A DNA stretch of 64,000 nucleotides from Sipunculus nudus (lineage: Eukaryota; Annelida; Sipuncula; Golfingiida; Sipunculidae). Of the stretch, positions 26,501 to 41,500 are shown in pieces (within the stretch, counting starts at the first letter, position 1; every line of letters starts with the position of its first letter). Below the pieces are notes generated by a model, which saw only the letters and a list, made by a program, of their open reading frames with translations, did no database searches and was not told where the DNA came from. The position numbers and the translations under genes were made by a program. The stretch lies in the NCBI GenBank assembly GCA_026874595.1, contig CM049306.1, positions 61,944,019-62,008,018 of the forward strand, given 5' to 3'.

Positions 26501-29500
26501 GTATAATATATATTATTAAATATATATGTATTTTTTTATGAAATGTATACAGTTGAAATATAGCTAATTAACAACATAAAACAGGGCAAACAAAGCCTGA
26601 TCTCAAATTCTGCTGAGGCAGGAAAATAATGAACAAATGTTTGTATTAAATCCTGATTTTTTTATCTCATCAATTATTTTCTAATTTAAGTTTATATTTC
26701 TATTCATTTCCAATATAACATATATTTCTGAATATAAAAGTTGATTCATAATTCTCAATTGCATCATCATAAATCTCAATCTTGTCAGATAACACCACAT
26801 CATGCATACAAGTGTTTATTTATTTTTTACCACAAAAATATATCTTTTAAATCTGTAAAACAATAAATATCTAAAAATAATACTTGATTTAGATTTCACA
26901 ATTTTTAATTGTGTCTTTATTTATCCATAATGTGCTTCATATTTTATAATAATTTAAGCGTACTGATGGGTTCATTTATATTTGTTAAAATCATTTAAAA
27001 GAAAATTGATTTCTTTAAAAATGCTACAATACACAACATTGCATCTTCTGGATTACACCTTGAATTATTTTTTCAAGGAAAGTTTTTGCATATCGGAGTG
27101 GAAACAGCATTACAATTAAGGAGATACAGTGAAAACAATAACAATTACTGCATAACACTTGGTGGGTTGGGTTTGCGGGGGGGGGGGGGGGGGGGGGGGG
27201 GGGGGATGATTGGGGTGGTGATATGAGAATAACTGTACACCTGTCACAGCAGGGGATCTCCCCCAGTGACTGTAACAAATCAGAAACCCTGGCATAGCTG
27301 ACTTCCAGTGACCTGGAGTGGGACCCTGCATCTGTAATCAAAGCAAGTGACTACAGAAAAAAATCAATAACTAGCTTAATTTTCAAGCTTTTATTTTCAA
27401 ATTTCAGATTTAGACAAACTAAATATTTATGTTTACATGCTGTGAAAATTAAATCAATGGTGCTTACAGGAAAAAAACGTGCCATGGTCAAAGTTGGGCA
27501 AAATTTAAGGTACTGATTTTTTTTTATGCTAATAACTTAAAAAATTTACAAAATTCAGATCTAATTTTGGGTAAACAATTGAATCTTAATTAAACATAGT
27601 TATATACTTGATAAAATAGACTCTAGTTTCAAAATTTTTCATGTTAAGTGAGTTATTATTTTTCCTGATTTTTTTACAAAGTCTATTATGTTTGGGCCAA
27701 TAACTTAAAGAATTTATACTTTACAGACTTAATTTCTGGCATGTACATAGGAACTATATAGAGGAATAGTTATGGTAAATATGAGGAAAAACAGATGAGT
27801 GGTTTCGATATTAGGCAGTCCTGAAGTATGAAAATAGGATTTTAATAAAAAATTGAGGTTTTTCCTTAATTTTTCAAAGGAACGAAGTCGCAAAGACCCA
27901 GTTTTTGGCTTGGTAGGAGATCTTGGGGACATCTAACATTATGCTGAATTTTGGATTCCTAGGTCTTACGGTTTCAAAACGTGCCACATCTACGGACGGA
28001 CGGACGGGCGGACGGACGGACGGACGACGGACAATGGACCACGACTATAGCTCAGATGACTTATAGTCAGCTGAGCTAATAAAACTAAACGTCATGTTTG
28101 ATAATTCACTACATTATTTACCCCATAATAAAGCTCTGGTTTATGTCCACCACAAAAATACAGCCTTATACAGCTTTAGTTCTGTTGCACTGTTTATTAC
28201 ATTTAGGATCTCAGATGACCAAATGACTAGGGAGGAAAGGGCCATTTAAATAAAACATGCCGAAAACACCATCAGCACAGCAGGTGCAGGCCCACCTACA
28301 TAAACATATTAACATAAAATGAATTGTTCAATACAAGCCATGGCCGAACCATGTATAAAGGAAAGTGCTCATCTGGTGGGGGAGCTGGGTGCACTGGTGT
28401 GACCCTAGCACGGTCCCTTTGTCTGTGGACTGGTGACAGTTGCAGCCTCAAATTGATGGAGCAGCATACTGATCTGCTCTGCAGAAGCAAACAAAGGTGC
28501 CACTCGCCAGCAAGCCTCACAACACCATACAGGTCCAGCACATCTCTGGCTGCAGCCCACATCAGCACTATTGATTTCTGGTCGTGCTTGTTATTTACAG
28601 ATTCTACTTCCATTTGCCATGCTGCTTTCTATTATCGAAGGCCCAGGACAAAAACGTAACAGGCTTAATGTGCGACAACACCCTCCTATGTCATGAATTA
28701 TGGCCAGACCAGATATAGTGCTACGCATCCGCCATTAAATCAATGCTACCTTAATAAGCAAAGGATAAAAGAAACCCAGAAAGCCAAGCTTATTCACAAG
28801 CAATCACCACACATGCAATATGAGGAGCTCTATAGTACAAGGATCAGTCACTGGCCGAGTCAGTGCCAAGTCATAAATATGAACAGATGGTCCTTGGTGA
28901 AGCGGCTCTCAGTCTGATTAATGTGCAATTGAGGTGTACTAACAAACCACCCATGATCTCATAGCACAAGTGGGTATTGCTTCAGCCGGTGCTGGGTCAA
29001 TATTCAAAATATGCTGGGATCTAAATCCAAATTAAAAGCCCCGTCCAATTTTTTATTTTTTTCATAGTGCAAGGTTTAAAAATCATGTATTCCCCAGTAA
29101 AATAAATATCAGTTCATGAATGTTGACAGTGAAACATACTCGCACCTTTTTTTAAATAATTAAGTATTCTCTCTAGGTATGCATTCAAGCCAAACCAAAC
29201 TATTGCAGAAGAAAAAAAATTATTTTTTTCCCATTAAGACAGGATGCCCATATTTTTGTATCACATATCAAATTATGATGAAAAGAAATACATATGATCT
29301 GAATATATCCACAATTACTCTGCAGGTACTGAATGCAAGCAACAAAACATTTTCACAGAGCCTGCATCTGATCCAAAATGTGTTAAACAATAAAAATTTG
29401 GAAATTTTCAGTTTGGGTTCTTAAAAAGCACATATTTCACAAAATTTACTTTCTGTGCAGTTATTTTATCCTCTGAATATATCAGACTTTTCAAAAGAGA

Positions 29501-32500
29501 AAAGAAAAACTCCTCCACATAAAAAGCAAATCACTGCTCTGGACTAGGAAGAAAACCTGCTCCTATATGTAAAGTAGTTATTACCTTTTGCGTGGCCAAT
29601 CTGAAGGACTCCATGAAGTGCTGGTTTACAGCTGCAGCAGCCTCCGCAGATTCTTTAAGGATACGCTCTCTCTCCAAACGCTTCTGCTGCTCATGTTGCA
29701 GCCTTTCTTTTTCTTTCCTCTCCTTCTCTAATTTTTCTGCCCTTTCTCTCTCCACCCGCTCTCTTTCAAGCCGCTCTGCCTTTTCTCTCTCCTTGCGTTC
29801 TCTGAAGAGTAATTTTCTTAAAAGCTACTGTCTGTGCTTCAAATTATGGTATTATTTTACAATAACCTGTAGCATACATGTATAAAATGCCAAACATTTC
29901 TGATGTATGACCCACCAAACATTATCCAAACCCATACAGCTGTCAACATGATTGTTTAGCATTTTGGATTTTCCAAGATTATACAATCATGATCTGATGA
30001 TCTTAAGAGTACACAATGGCAAGGGTTTATGTTAAAGCAGGAATTCTCAATGTTAAGGCAGGAATTCTGTAAAAATATAAATAAGCACTTGTATTCACAG
30101 AAAATTTAACATATTTATGTTTGATATGATAACATATTAAAAGGTACAGATAAATCAATATTGTTGTTTTATATTACTGCAGTATGTCATGTAACTGCAA
30201 GTCATGTAGAAAATCATTTTACATGTGTATACAGTCTGTCATACAAGTCAGCAGCAAAAACAAAACATAAAGACCACCTGACATCATAAACATTCTCTAT
30301 ATTCCTGGTTGAAGGGAAAATCTGGGTAAAGGGATGATAAAATCTTGAAAACAACTTCTGATAGGATGACGACAGCCTACCAGCATTATTAAGTATGTGT
30401 GTATGAAAACAGTGTCCATTTGCTGTAACAGGGTGTGTTGTGTATCTGCACATGCTTGATACTTTGCCAGCTAGCGGTTACTTGATAGCAGCACCTTGAC
30501 ATATGGTGAGCTTAACTGTTCTACACATCTAAATAACTGGCAGCAGGGAACCAGAAACAGGCCAAGAACATAATACTGCAGCATGTGTGCTCTGCATGAG
30601 GGGAGTGCTGGAGGACTTCTAGTTTAAACTTACAAAAAATACAGGGGGTCATGTTTCTCTGTAAACCATTTTCCTTTGTTCATCAAATGGATGACATCAA
30701 ATCATAGCAATTTAAAGGTATTAGGGTTTGCTATACAGATATATTCTGTTTATAAATATAATATAAATGTAATACATAGCATATGATAACATTTCAACAA
30801 GTGCAGGTGAAACTGCACTGTTTCAACAGAAGGAAGTATAATAGTTCATCATTAATAAAAAGCAATATCACCATTATTATTTATACATCCTGGTACCAAT
30901 GAATCAGTACCCAATAAATGATCTGCTATGCTATTTTCAAGCATTATTTCAGGGATGGCTGTGCCTCAGTCTATACCTTTCCATTCTTCTCATTTTAACA
31001 GCATAACATTTGTTCACTACAAATATTTGAGACTACTGTTCATAAGATCAGCTTATCCTTCCATTGAGGATGATATTGAATATTCAATCCAGGATGTTTT
31101 CACTGCTAGTTATACTGCATTCATTCTGCTCTGAACTCCATCAGGCTTTGGTTGGTTTGATAAATTTTGCTGGTATTTATATAAAAAGATTTCTAAACCT
31201 AGGTTTTTATGCCTCTCTCAAATTTGTTTGTACCTTCCATTAGCTGCATAAATAAAAACTCAACTGGTATCCTTATGAACAGCTCCCATTAAGAAGTTCC
31301 GTTTTATTCCATGAGATGGCCAATATACTTATTAAAAGAGGAACCTCCTCAGAGTACTGAAAGTACTATCAACACAGCTTTAAGCACTGCCATTACTATC
31401 TTATCTGATCTCGTAGAAAAATTAAAACTTAAGTCCTACCTTTCTTGCCTCTCTCTCTCCTTCTCCCGCTCTATTCTCTCCCTTTCGACTGCAAGCTGCT
31501 GCTCCCGTTCTCGTCGTTCTCGTTCCACAGCTAATTCCCGTTCCCTTACCGGATTTACATCTCGTAATAACTCCTCTTGGTACTGCAGTAACATCCATGG
31601 GGGTGGCACTGGGAGGGAAGGGTATTTCTGCTGCCATAGCATCTCCAGATGAGATGTTGGCACAGTGCTGTGAAGGGGGTACTGAGTCAGCAACTGTTGC
31701 TGTTGATGCTGCTGAAGAAATGCCCCATACTGCAGCTGTAAAGCTTGATGATGTGCCAGCGCATTAAGTCCACCTCGAAGAGGAGAATGAGGATCCAAAC
31801 CATGAGACTGTAAACCCATGTGAGGCCCTAACACACCTAGAGAACTCAACTGCTGGGCAGTGTAGGCATTGTGGATTTGTGACAACAGAGGCCGGGACTG
31901 TGCTGGTCCCAACTGGTGGTGTGTAGACAAGGAGGTTGGATGTGGTGTTGGGATTGGGGTGTGAACCTTAGGGAATGTGTTTCCTTTACTACTTGTGGAC
32001 CCCGGGGTTGGGGTGCTGTGTCCTGGCTGCATGCTCCCAGTCATGTTGTGGAGATGTCGAACACCAGCATCTTTTTTCAATAACTCTGGGTCCCTGTAAA
32101 CTAACACTGGTTCATCCTTGTTAAATACAAGGGGGCTAGAGTTTGTGCTACTATGTTTGGGTAGTTTGCTGTCCTCAGTCTTTACATTCACAGACTGAGG
32201 GCTGATTGGACCAATATCTTGGATACAACCCTTTTCCTGCTTGATGGGAGCAGGTGGTGCTGAGCCAGCACTTTCTCTGTTTTCTGCAGATCCATAATGG
32301 ATGCCTGGATCTTTCTCTTTCTCATCCAGACCTGCCTGCTGCTTGGTTTTAGCAGTCCCTGCTTCCTCATGCTGTTTATTTGCATCATATGCAGTGCTAG
32401 CTGCTATATCATTGTTATTCCAGGAAAGTTTTTCTCCCTTCACACTGGAGAGTTTGGCAATCTGATCAGTGACTGAGTGATTGACATTTATAGAGGCAGA

Positions 32501-35500
32501 CAGGCCAGCACTCGAGTCTGTTGTATTCTCAGGAGTGGAGCATTTCTCCTTCTCCTTCTGCAGGCTGTCTGCCAAAATACGCATCTTTTTATAATGCATT
32601 GTGGATGTTTCTTCAGTGGGTGGAACTCTCTCCTGGAATGACGAGTCCTCCCGTACTTTCGTTCTCACATCCCTGTGGGCTAGAGGACCACAGTTCGGGG
32701 AGTCTGACGAGGTATGGGTAGTGTCCTTTTCCTTGGATTCTGCCTCTGCATCCTTCGCACAGATAAGAGCAGAATCCTCTTGTCCCACACCTTTGGGTTC
32801 TTTTACCTTTTCTTCACTATCAGTATCTCCTTTTTCTGAACTATCTACCTTCTTTAATTCTTTCACTTTTTCACACTTTGGTTTTGATTTGGATTTTCTG
32901 GCACTCGTGCCTGTACTACCACTACTACTGGCAGACCTCCTGCTCTCGGTGACAGTTTCAGGAGTCCTCCTCAATTGCTCAAGTTTAACAACACACCTAT
33001 CAGAGGCTGCATCTAGAGTACTTTGGTCTAATTTGGTTTTACACACACCAACCACCAAGTCTTTTCCAGCTTTACCTTTGTGATCTGGTGAGACCTTTTT
33101 CTCAGATTTCACTTTACGAGATGACCTGGATTCCCTTGTAACTGACTTCACAAATTTATCATTTTGGGAAGTTTTACTCCCAGGAGACAGTACTTTTTCA
33201 TTAATCAATGAAGCACTCCTGGCAGGTACAGCAGCAGGAGAAACAGATCTTTTGGGTTTTTTCTTGCCTGTATTCCCTTCTGGTTTTGCATCCTGGGCGT
33301 GCTCGCTAGCAGATTTCTTTTTGTGACCACCAGCCGTCCTTGACAGCTTGCTGGTTTCTTGATCTACAAACAAGAAAAGATGGTTTGGCTTTATAACATG
33401 TTTCTATAAGTATCAAATATACATATTTCAGAAAATAACAAGATTTTTAAATGCAATTTTGTAAAGTTAAAGGAATAATTACACTTCAGTAAAAACAAGT
33501 AAATGATACAAGTATTCATGTTATATGTTCTTGCTAGTGATAACTGTTAAAACATTTCCATTATAAAATATATTTCAATGACCATTACATTTTCATAATG
33601 CTGAGCTGAATTTTTAATTTTTGTAAATGCAAATTATAGCTGCAATTTTTCAAATGTTAACAAAGGCAAAATATACTTTTTTCTATTGTTTTGTTATATA
33701 TAAATCAGCACTTGAAAAACTAAGAGGAAATGGCTGTGCTATCTGGTGATAAACAAATGCTAAATATGTTTGCCTAACTAATACTGTGCACTTTTATTGA
33801 ATATATCAAAGTTACATGAGCAACTCATTATCAAATATTTTTTCAAGTATCAGTACTTCGACTATTTGACAATAATATGTACATAAATAACCATTCCACT
33901 GGGATTGTATGAACCCCTGTCAATCTTAGAATAACGAAGAAAGTGGAAGTTAGCTTAAGTATAATTTATCAAATGAAATAAAATGTTGTAAACAATATAT
34001 ATTTTCCATTTTCAAATGAGCATGAACAAAACTGATGAGAACTAATGCACTGTGTAATACATGAAAATTGTGACCTGAAACCATTTAATCATGCGATAAG
34101 GAAAAAAAAATCTGACAGGCCTAGAGATATATAAAAAGATTCATTTGGTCAACAAAATGTGTGTAAATGTATTTGATAATTCTAAAAACAGGTTACACAT
34201 ATTTCACAACGCAAATTCAAAACATTTAAGCATGTCTTTAATATATCATTTATAAGACTGGACATATTACAATTTACAGCTATAAACCTAAAATATAGAT
34301 TGCAGAGCATTAACATTAATTCCACATTTAAGTTGATTTGTAATTCTAAATTGCATCATATATCCCTAATTTTGTCAGATTACACCATATTATGCATACA
34401 AATGTATATTTTTACCACAAAAATATATCTTATAACAAAACAATAAATGTCTGAAAATAAAACTTGTTTCAGAATTCAAATTTCTAAATTACACCTTTAT
34501 TCATCAAAAATTTGGCTCATCTATCAATTTATGCATACTGATGTGTTAAATTATATATTTATTTAATAAAATTATTTAAATGAAAATTGATTTTCCTTTT
34601 AAATGCTACATTCTCAGAACATGGCGTTTTCTGAATGACTCCTGAATTACTATTCAAAGTTTTGTACATTGGAATGGACACAGCATTACAATTAAGGAAA
34701 TACAGTTAAAACAATATTAATTACTGCATAACACTTGGTGTGTTGGGTGGAGGGGGACGATATGAGAATAACTGTACTCGTGTGACATCAGGGGATCTCC
34801 ATCAGCGACTCATAACAAACCAGGTAACCTGGCACAGCTAACCTACATTGACCAGAAGTGAGCTTGCAGCTTAACAAAGCAAGTGAATAAATATTTCCAA
34901 ATTTTTTACAAGGTGCATGGTGTTCGGGCACAAATACATACTATTGACCTAATTTCTGGTATGTAGGAAATGTATAGATGAATATTTATATTATATATTA
35001 CCAAAAACAGATCAGTGGATTTGATATTAGACAGTCTCAAAGTGTAACAACAGTTTTTATGGAAAATTGAGGGTCTTCCTTAATTTCTTGGAAGATTAAG
35101 TTGTTGTGACCCAGTTTTGAGTTTGGTAGGAGAACTTAGGGTTGTCTAATTGTATGTACAGTTTCCAAACAGCCCTGTAAACGACCTGATACCAAGACAG
35201 CCTGATGGACCATCACTGTAGCTAAAGAGGACTTAAAAGTCAGCTGAACTAATCAAACTTCCATATAATTCACTACAATAAATACTGAAGCATACCATGA
35301 TATGTAACATTTACTATGAATGCCGGCACTAAAAAAAAGAAAAAGCTCCCTTCAACATCTACCCAATAAAAAACTAAAAATGGATGTTTAGTTTTAAGTG
35401 ACATGCTATAAAGTGCTATACTTCATGAAATTATGCACTATTTCAGCTCTCCCATGAGTAGCTTACCAGTGGGTGGTAACAAGTAGGCCCATACACTGAA

Positions 35501-38500
35501 CAATGAGGGGGATTTGTTATGCCTAACACAGGAAAGAACTGTGTGACCTTGACTTGTGGTATGCTTTGGATCTGTGTTGCTAGTGATATTTTGGGGCAAG
35601 GCATGCACTATGTATGGCACCAGGCCAAGTATTACATTATGTACCAACCAAGCTGCATAGCTGTCTTGGCACAGCATCTATCCCTGTGTACCCACACACA
35701 TGGATCCATGCCCTCCAACCAAGTATTGATAGCCAGATACTGGTAAACAAGGTACTAGAGTGAAAATGGTCATGTGACATTCCTGTTGCCTCTGCGTACT
35801 GCACCCCTGTAAGGCACCATTTTTTTGGCCCTGCATGTTCACCATGACCCTTGTACACAGTAAATCTGCCCAACATGAACTTTGAATGGCAGGTGCACCA
35901 CAGCAGATAGCTTGTCTAAACATTTGCTTCCGACCAAAGATAAATAACTACGCTTAACTTCATCCAGCCAATACAAAGCCTCTCTGAGAGACGTGCAGTT
36001 AGCTTGTTGATAATCACTATTTCTGGTGGTGGCGACGTGATATGTTGGGGGGGGGGGGGGGATTCTGTTGTGTCAGGGATCTGACACAGCACATGGTGCT
36101 GATGAACATCTAGGACAGCATTATCAAGTCCCCAAAGCACCTAAAAGTGACCCCAATCACAGGGCCTTGAGGTATTCCTACACCTGGGTGTATGTGACAG
36201 GTACACAGGTAACGACCAGACAGGTCAGCATAAAGGTCCTTCAGGGGTGGTACCCCCCCCCCCCAATATCCCCTCTCAAGGACCTTCATCAAACTATTGC
36301 AATCCTTTCCTGTCAATTTGTAAGGTCTCATTTTTTCCAAAAAACACAATTACATTATTAAATTAGCCTAAAATAACGATGACTAACACATACAAGATCA
36401 CATTATTTAAGGTAAACATCACTTTAGAGAAGAAAGAAAAATTCTGCACTATGAAAACCCCTGTCCGACAGGTTGTTGGATAAGACAATTATCCATTTAT
36501 ATACACATATTATGTCACATAAACAATGAAAAAAATCTCCACCAACCTGTATGAATGTAACAAGCCCTGACTAACTTCCCTTATTCTAAAGTGGAGTGGG
36601 TGAACATTCAGGGCATGTCAGCCATGACTCAACTTCCATGACCACACACAACCCAGGTTATATTAGAACTGGCAACACAGTGGCAAATAGGTGCTGGACA
36701 ATAGGCAATGCTGGAATGGCATATATTATCCCCTGCACAGCACACCTGGGCTTTCTTCAAATAGGCACACACTCCATGTGTTGTTGGTGATGAATAGAGC
36801 CACAGACCCACCTACCTGCATTATTCTACCTGCCTGACGGCCTTTCAACAAAAGACCCCCATGCCAATGCCCCCTGATGTCCTGTTACAATAACTAGCCC
36901 CAACAAGCTCAGAACATGTCTGAATAGAAGTCCCCATGCTAGCTGTCTGTAAATCACCATACAAAAACCCAAACAGATTAACCAGTACACCAATAACATA
37001 TTAACTGAATGTTCTGAAACTCAGGAATAAGAAATATACATGTTTTCCATGCTCTTTAAACATACAAGATGGGCAGTTAATCCCAGACATTAGAATATGA
37101 CAGCACCTGGTTAAGCTGTACTTGAGACTGTCCAGATTGACTCATTCATAATGAATTATTGTAGGTATTAGGTCTCCCACTATGATATTGATCTTGTCCA
37201 CTCTCCACACAGATGCTTTTACCTGTCTATCGAGTCCATTCACAGTTACCTGCCCCTCCAAATAACACTTATTACTTGTCCCAATTTTCATCAAGATAAA
37301 ATTCTGTTTAAAAAATACCTCAAATGGTTTTCTATATCACATAAATACTCATCGAAGCATTGGTTCCAGTGTATTGCGTAGATTTCATCCTGAGAAAAAC
37401 AAGTAGCAAGTCACAGATAAAATATGTTTTGGCTGTACATATCACACCTACTCCAAACCTGACAAGTATTGATCATGATAACAAGTGTACAGGTAAAATA
37501 ACAACACCCTTACTCACATGCCTGGTGCCGTGACAGGTACGTATAACATACCTGAAAGGTCAAAGGCCGCTCACCAAACATTTTTATGTGAACTACTATG
37601 TGATTACAATAATTACCTTTGCTTGAGACTGCCAGCTGGATGTCAGTGGCTGACCTCTGCTTCACCTTGGTATGGTTAGATTCTGCTTTGCCTGCTGTTG
37701 CGGTTGTAGGTTGTCGCAAAGTGGTCTTGCCGGCGGAGCTCCTACGCACTGACACAGAGTAATTCTGCAAGAACGCCAGGAAATGAATTATCCCATGCGT
37801 CTGGCAAAAATCAATATGGCCATCAGACCAAGATCAATTTCTAGTCCCCAACACACACATCAATGCAATATCACCTCAACAGTTCTTTGTCCCCAACCAG
37901 TCAAGGCTCAAACAACAACATATCCAATAAATCCACTCCAAATGCAGATTGCCACAATTTGCAGGCACTGAACTACTGCGCATTATCTGCCTGTGTCCCC
38001 TAACCACTCTCTGGTTACCTTGCACTATGTTACACATACACACAGCCAGCCATGCTTGGGGCACAAACAAATCAGCACAAAAGCAGGGGTCTCCATTTAG
38101 CGTGACCTAGTTTCTGGGGCGGACTTTGCTCGCCTTTGTGTTACGCTGGCTGTTTGATTACTCACCTCCCACTGAACACCTTATTATGGAACCTTGGTAA
38201 CACATGATCCAGTGTTTGCTCGGTGTGCTTGTTCTATCTGCTGCACTTGAACAACATCAATAGGTACATAGAAAATATAGCCATAGTACCCCCTCAGTAT
38301 GACCAGTGTCTCAGCCATGCGTTGCAGGGAATTCATGCCAAGACTTTAATAAATGTAGAGTGGGTCTGAACTCTAACCTACAAGTTGTCATGCAAATCAC
38401 TCAGCTCTGACAAACGAGTATACTGCACTTTAATGCCTTTGCCTGCAGTTCACAATGGCTGACCCAAAATATGGGCAATCATAGTGTTTCCTGCCACTTG

Positions 38501-41500
38501 GTTTTCACGCTGTCTTACACATGAAGCCTTAGGGCTTGTCTGTATGCACACACAAACATACACCACTCAGTTCCTGTGGTCCATCAGCTTCCACTCAATA
38601 TCATTTCAGAAGGAGGACTGTGTTTACATACAAACTTTTACATGGAGACTTGTTGAATGAATCAGACAAGGTCGCCACCATGTTATGTAACCTGTGCTAC
38701 AGTATATATGGTGCAAAGCAGGCATGGGGTGATTACTCTGTAAATGAAACAATCACAATTTCTTTTAAAATTATGTGTCTGCATTTACAAAAACAGAAAA
38801 ATGTTGAAATTAATGGTTACAATTGTAATTTTGAAAAGTAATCATGAATGCAAACTATAATATTGATTTAAAACATAATTAGCCTTCAAACAAATTAAAA
38901 CGCTAATTGGAATAAAACAGAATGCAAATGGAGGATCAGTCCCGTCAAACTATTTTTTTAAAGTTACTTTGCTCAGGTGCAAAGTGTCAATTTTACTACT
39001 CATCTTTTCAAAGAAAAATTATACAAGAATATGTTGGATTGGTATCATATGTTAAGAGAATCTCCCCATGTGTTTAACAGAGTTTTGGATTACCAGTTAT
39101 AAGGGAAATATACATCAAAGTAAATTTTTATGTCACACATGACAGACAGTAACTTGAGGAATATAATATTAAGTATTAACCAATATGTAGCATGTCATAT
39201 CCAATTAAATTCAGCCCTGCTCTCAGCTATTTCCCTGTAGTTTTGACTAAATACTTAACTGGAACTGAATTCAGTCAGATATATGAATCATGAGTGTTTG
39301 ATTAAGTGGCAATCAAACAAGATTCACAACAGACTATGATTCACCCTCCATTATACTGAATATGGTTAGGAAGAATCATGTTTTAAGGAAATGTAAGTTC
39401 TTTCTGTTTACCCATTATTAAAAAAAAAAGGTATCATATCTCATCACCACAGTTATGATTACATTTTCAAAGTAATCACAATTACTTTGCTTAAAAATAA
39501 ATGTAACTGATTATGATTACAAGGGAACATGTTATCTATTGTAATATATTGATTAAAATTACCCCACAATGTCTGATGCAAAGATGGCTATATTACAAAT
39601 TACTCTTTTGAATAAGAGCTGGTGGTTAATTACATACCATTTTGTATAGAACACCTGTACTTCAGATTATATGTCAAAATACTAAAATCAAATGCATAAG
39701 TGATTTAAAATATAGTTAGAAAAAAATATTGTCCTGATTTCCTGAGAAAATTCCTAAAAATAAACTGGTCTTTTGATAATATGTCAAAATTCAAAATACA
39801 GATGCAAACACTAGAAAATATACATTCTTGAATCAAACCTCTGTTAAATGATGGGATCAGCACAAGGATCAGGTGACTGGCAAAGTGTCAACTAAATATA
39901 GCACTGTACCCAATAGCAGTGGTACTTTAAAGCTACCAGCTGGGTTACGCCAGCTCACAACTCAATTAAGGTGGAGCATTCACATCATTACTCCCAAGTT
40001 ACCACTATCAACAAGACACTAATCATCAATATTAAAATGAGATAAACCCAAAATACTTGCCAATGACAAATAATGGCAGGGCTAAGGTCACTACGGCCAC
40101 ACATTTCTCCTGCTTGTCATCTGAAACATCCTTAGTCAAAAGTAGGCATCTGATGGCCTCACTTGTAAGGGACTCCCACTGAAAAAACAGGCTAAGTGAC
40201 CTGGTAAAACCCTCATGTATCAGTCCCTATTTATAACTAGGAGACTGGGGAATCATTTATGTAGTAAACGCTGACAGGGCCAGGCTTTATATCACATCTG
40301 GTAATGAATATGAATTCGGTCAATCATACCATCTGGGTTGAACTGGCAATTTTTCAGATGCCCAGCAAATTCATTTACGGTATTTTCACGATGGCGGCTG
40401 CTTGGCCTTCCTTGACCATGTTTACTCAACACAAGGAAGGATATTTGCAGTGCATTGTTAGGGAATACAGAATATAAAGCACCCCATGACCAGGGAAGTA
40501 AACAAAACAAAACAGACCTGACTAAACTTGTCTTTAGTAGTAATAAATCATGGTAACACTCACCAAGCTAGTGTGATGGCTTTCCTTAGAACCAGACTTG
40601 TCACGATTGTTGCAGGCACGTCGCCTCGGTGTGATTCCAACGTCCTCTCCTCTCAATATGGAGTCTACCACTGAAACATGGAATACAGCACTTGAAGTAT
40701 GCCTCTCCCTTGTGTAAAGGGCACCGTATTGATCAGTGGTGTGTGTTTTTTACTTCCATATGTCAGTCTACTGGTGACATACAGTATTAATTAGCGGCTG
40801 ATAAAAATGGGTCACTCCACTGGTGTCCTGGTAATTCCTGACAAAGAATTCCCTTAGCACAAGCCGGTGTACATGCCATAGCTTATAGAGCTGGCATCGA
40901 AGTAAATGTCCTTGTTAGTCTGCTTTAAGATGAGTGGTCCGTTACTGGTGATGTGCTACAGAGCTGCCATGGCTGTAGCAGCCCAATCCATCACAGAAGT
41001 AGCAGCATCTTCAGCGGTGATTCATCTGGTAGTAAAGGAGAGCACGGAGGCTAGGCTCCCCACTCCTCTCTACTCCCTCCATCTGCCTGCTGGCAGCTCG
41101 CCTGTCTGGCAATCAATATGTAGTGCTTGGGTACAGTTACTGAACTGGCAGCCTGCACATGATTAGATCAACACTGGAATACCTTTACCCTGGCCCCTGC
41201 TGCTCTCTACAAGGTCACATGGTTCAGACTCAGTTCCTGTTAACTGGAGCAGCTGTTACATACTTTGAGTCAAGTGAGTAGCCCCAGGGCCAGCTAACAC
41301 CAACCTCCCTCCCTCAGCAAATAACAAGACATCATCAATGTACAACCATACCTGCTCTTTACTGTTGTCTCCTCTACACACCTTTCACCATATACCTGAA
41401 ACTGTTTAGAAATGACAGTTCACTGGCCTTGTGAATCCAATGCACTTTCAAATCTGTTTACTTTGTGCTCCGGAGAAGGTTTGCCCACCTCTAACATTCA

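Noticed and set aside
28296-28659. Overlapping 105- and 111-codon frames on both strands as a possible cassette exon of KDM3
   Set aside because: No suitable acceptor/donor pair in the phase 0 needed between exons 7 and 8, and no family similarity. The composition change alone is weak evidence.
32601-33083. 160-codon plus-strand open frame
   Set aside because: It lies entirely inside KDM3 exon 6 on the opposite strand. Its Ser/Leu/Phe-rich translation is what the reverse of a Lys/Glu/Ser-rich coding sequence gives.
40906-41166. 86-codon plus-strand frame with an alanine/valine-rich start
   Set aside because: No recognised domain, splice support or conserved neighbours. It lies in an intron where frames of this length occur by chance.
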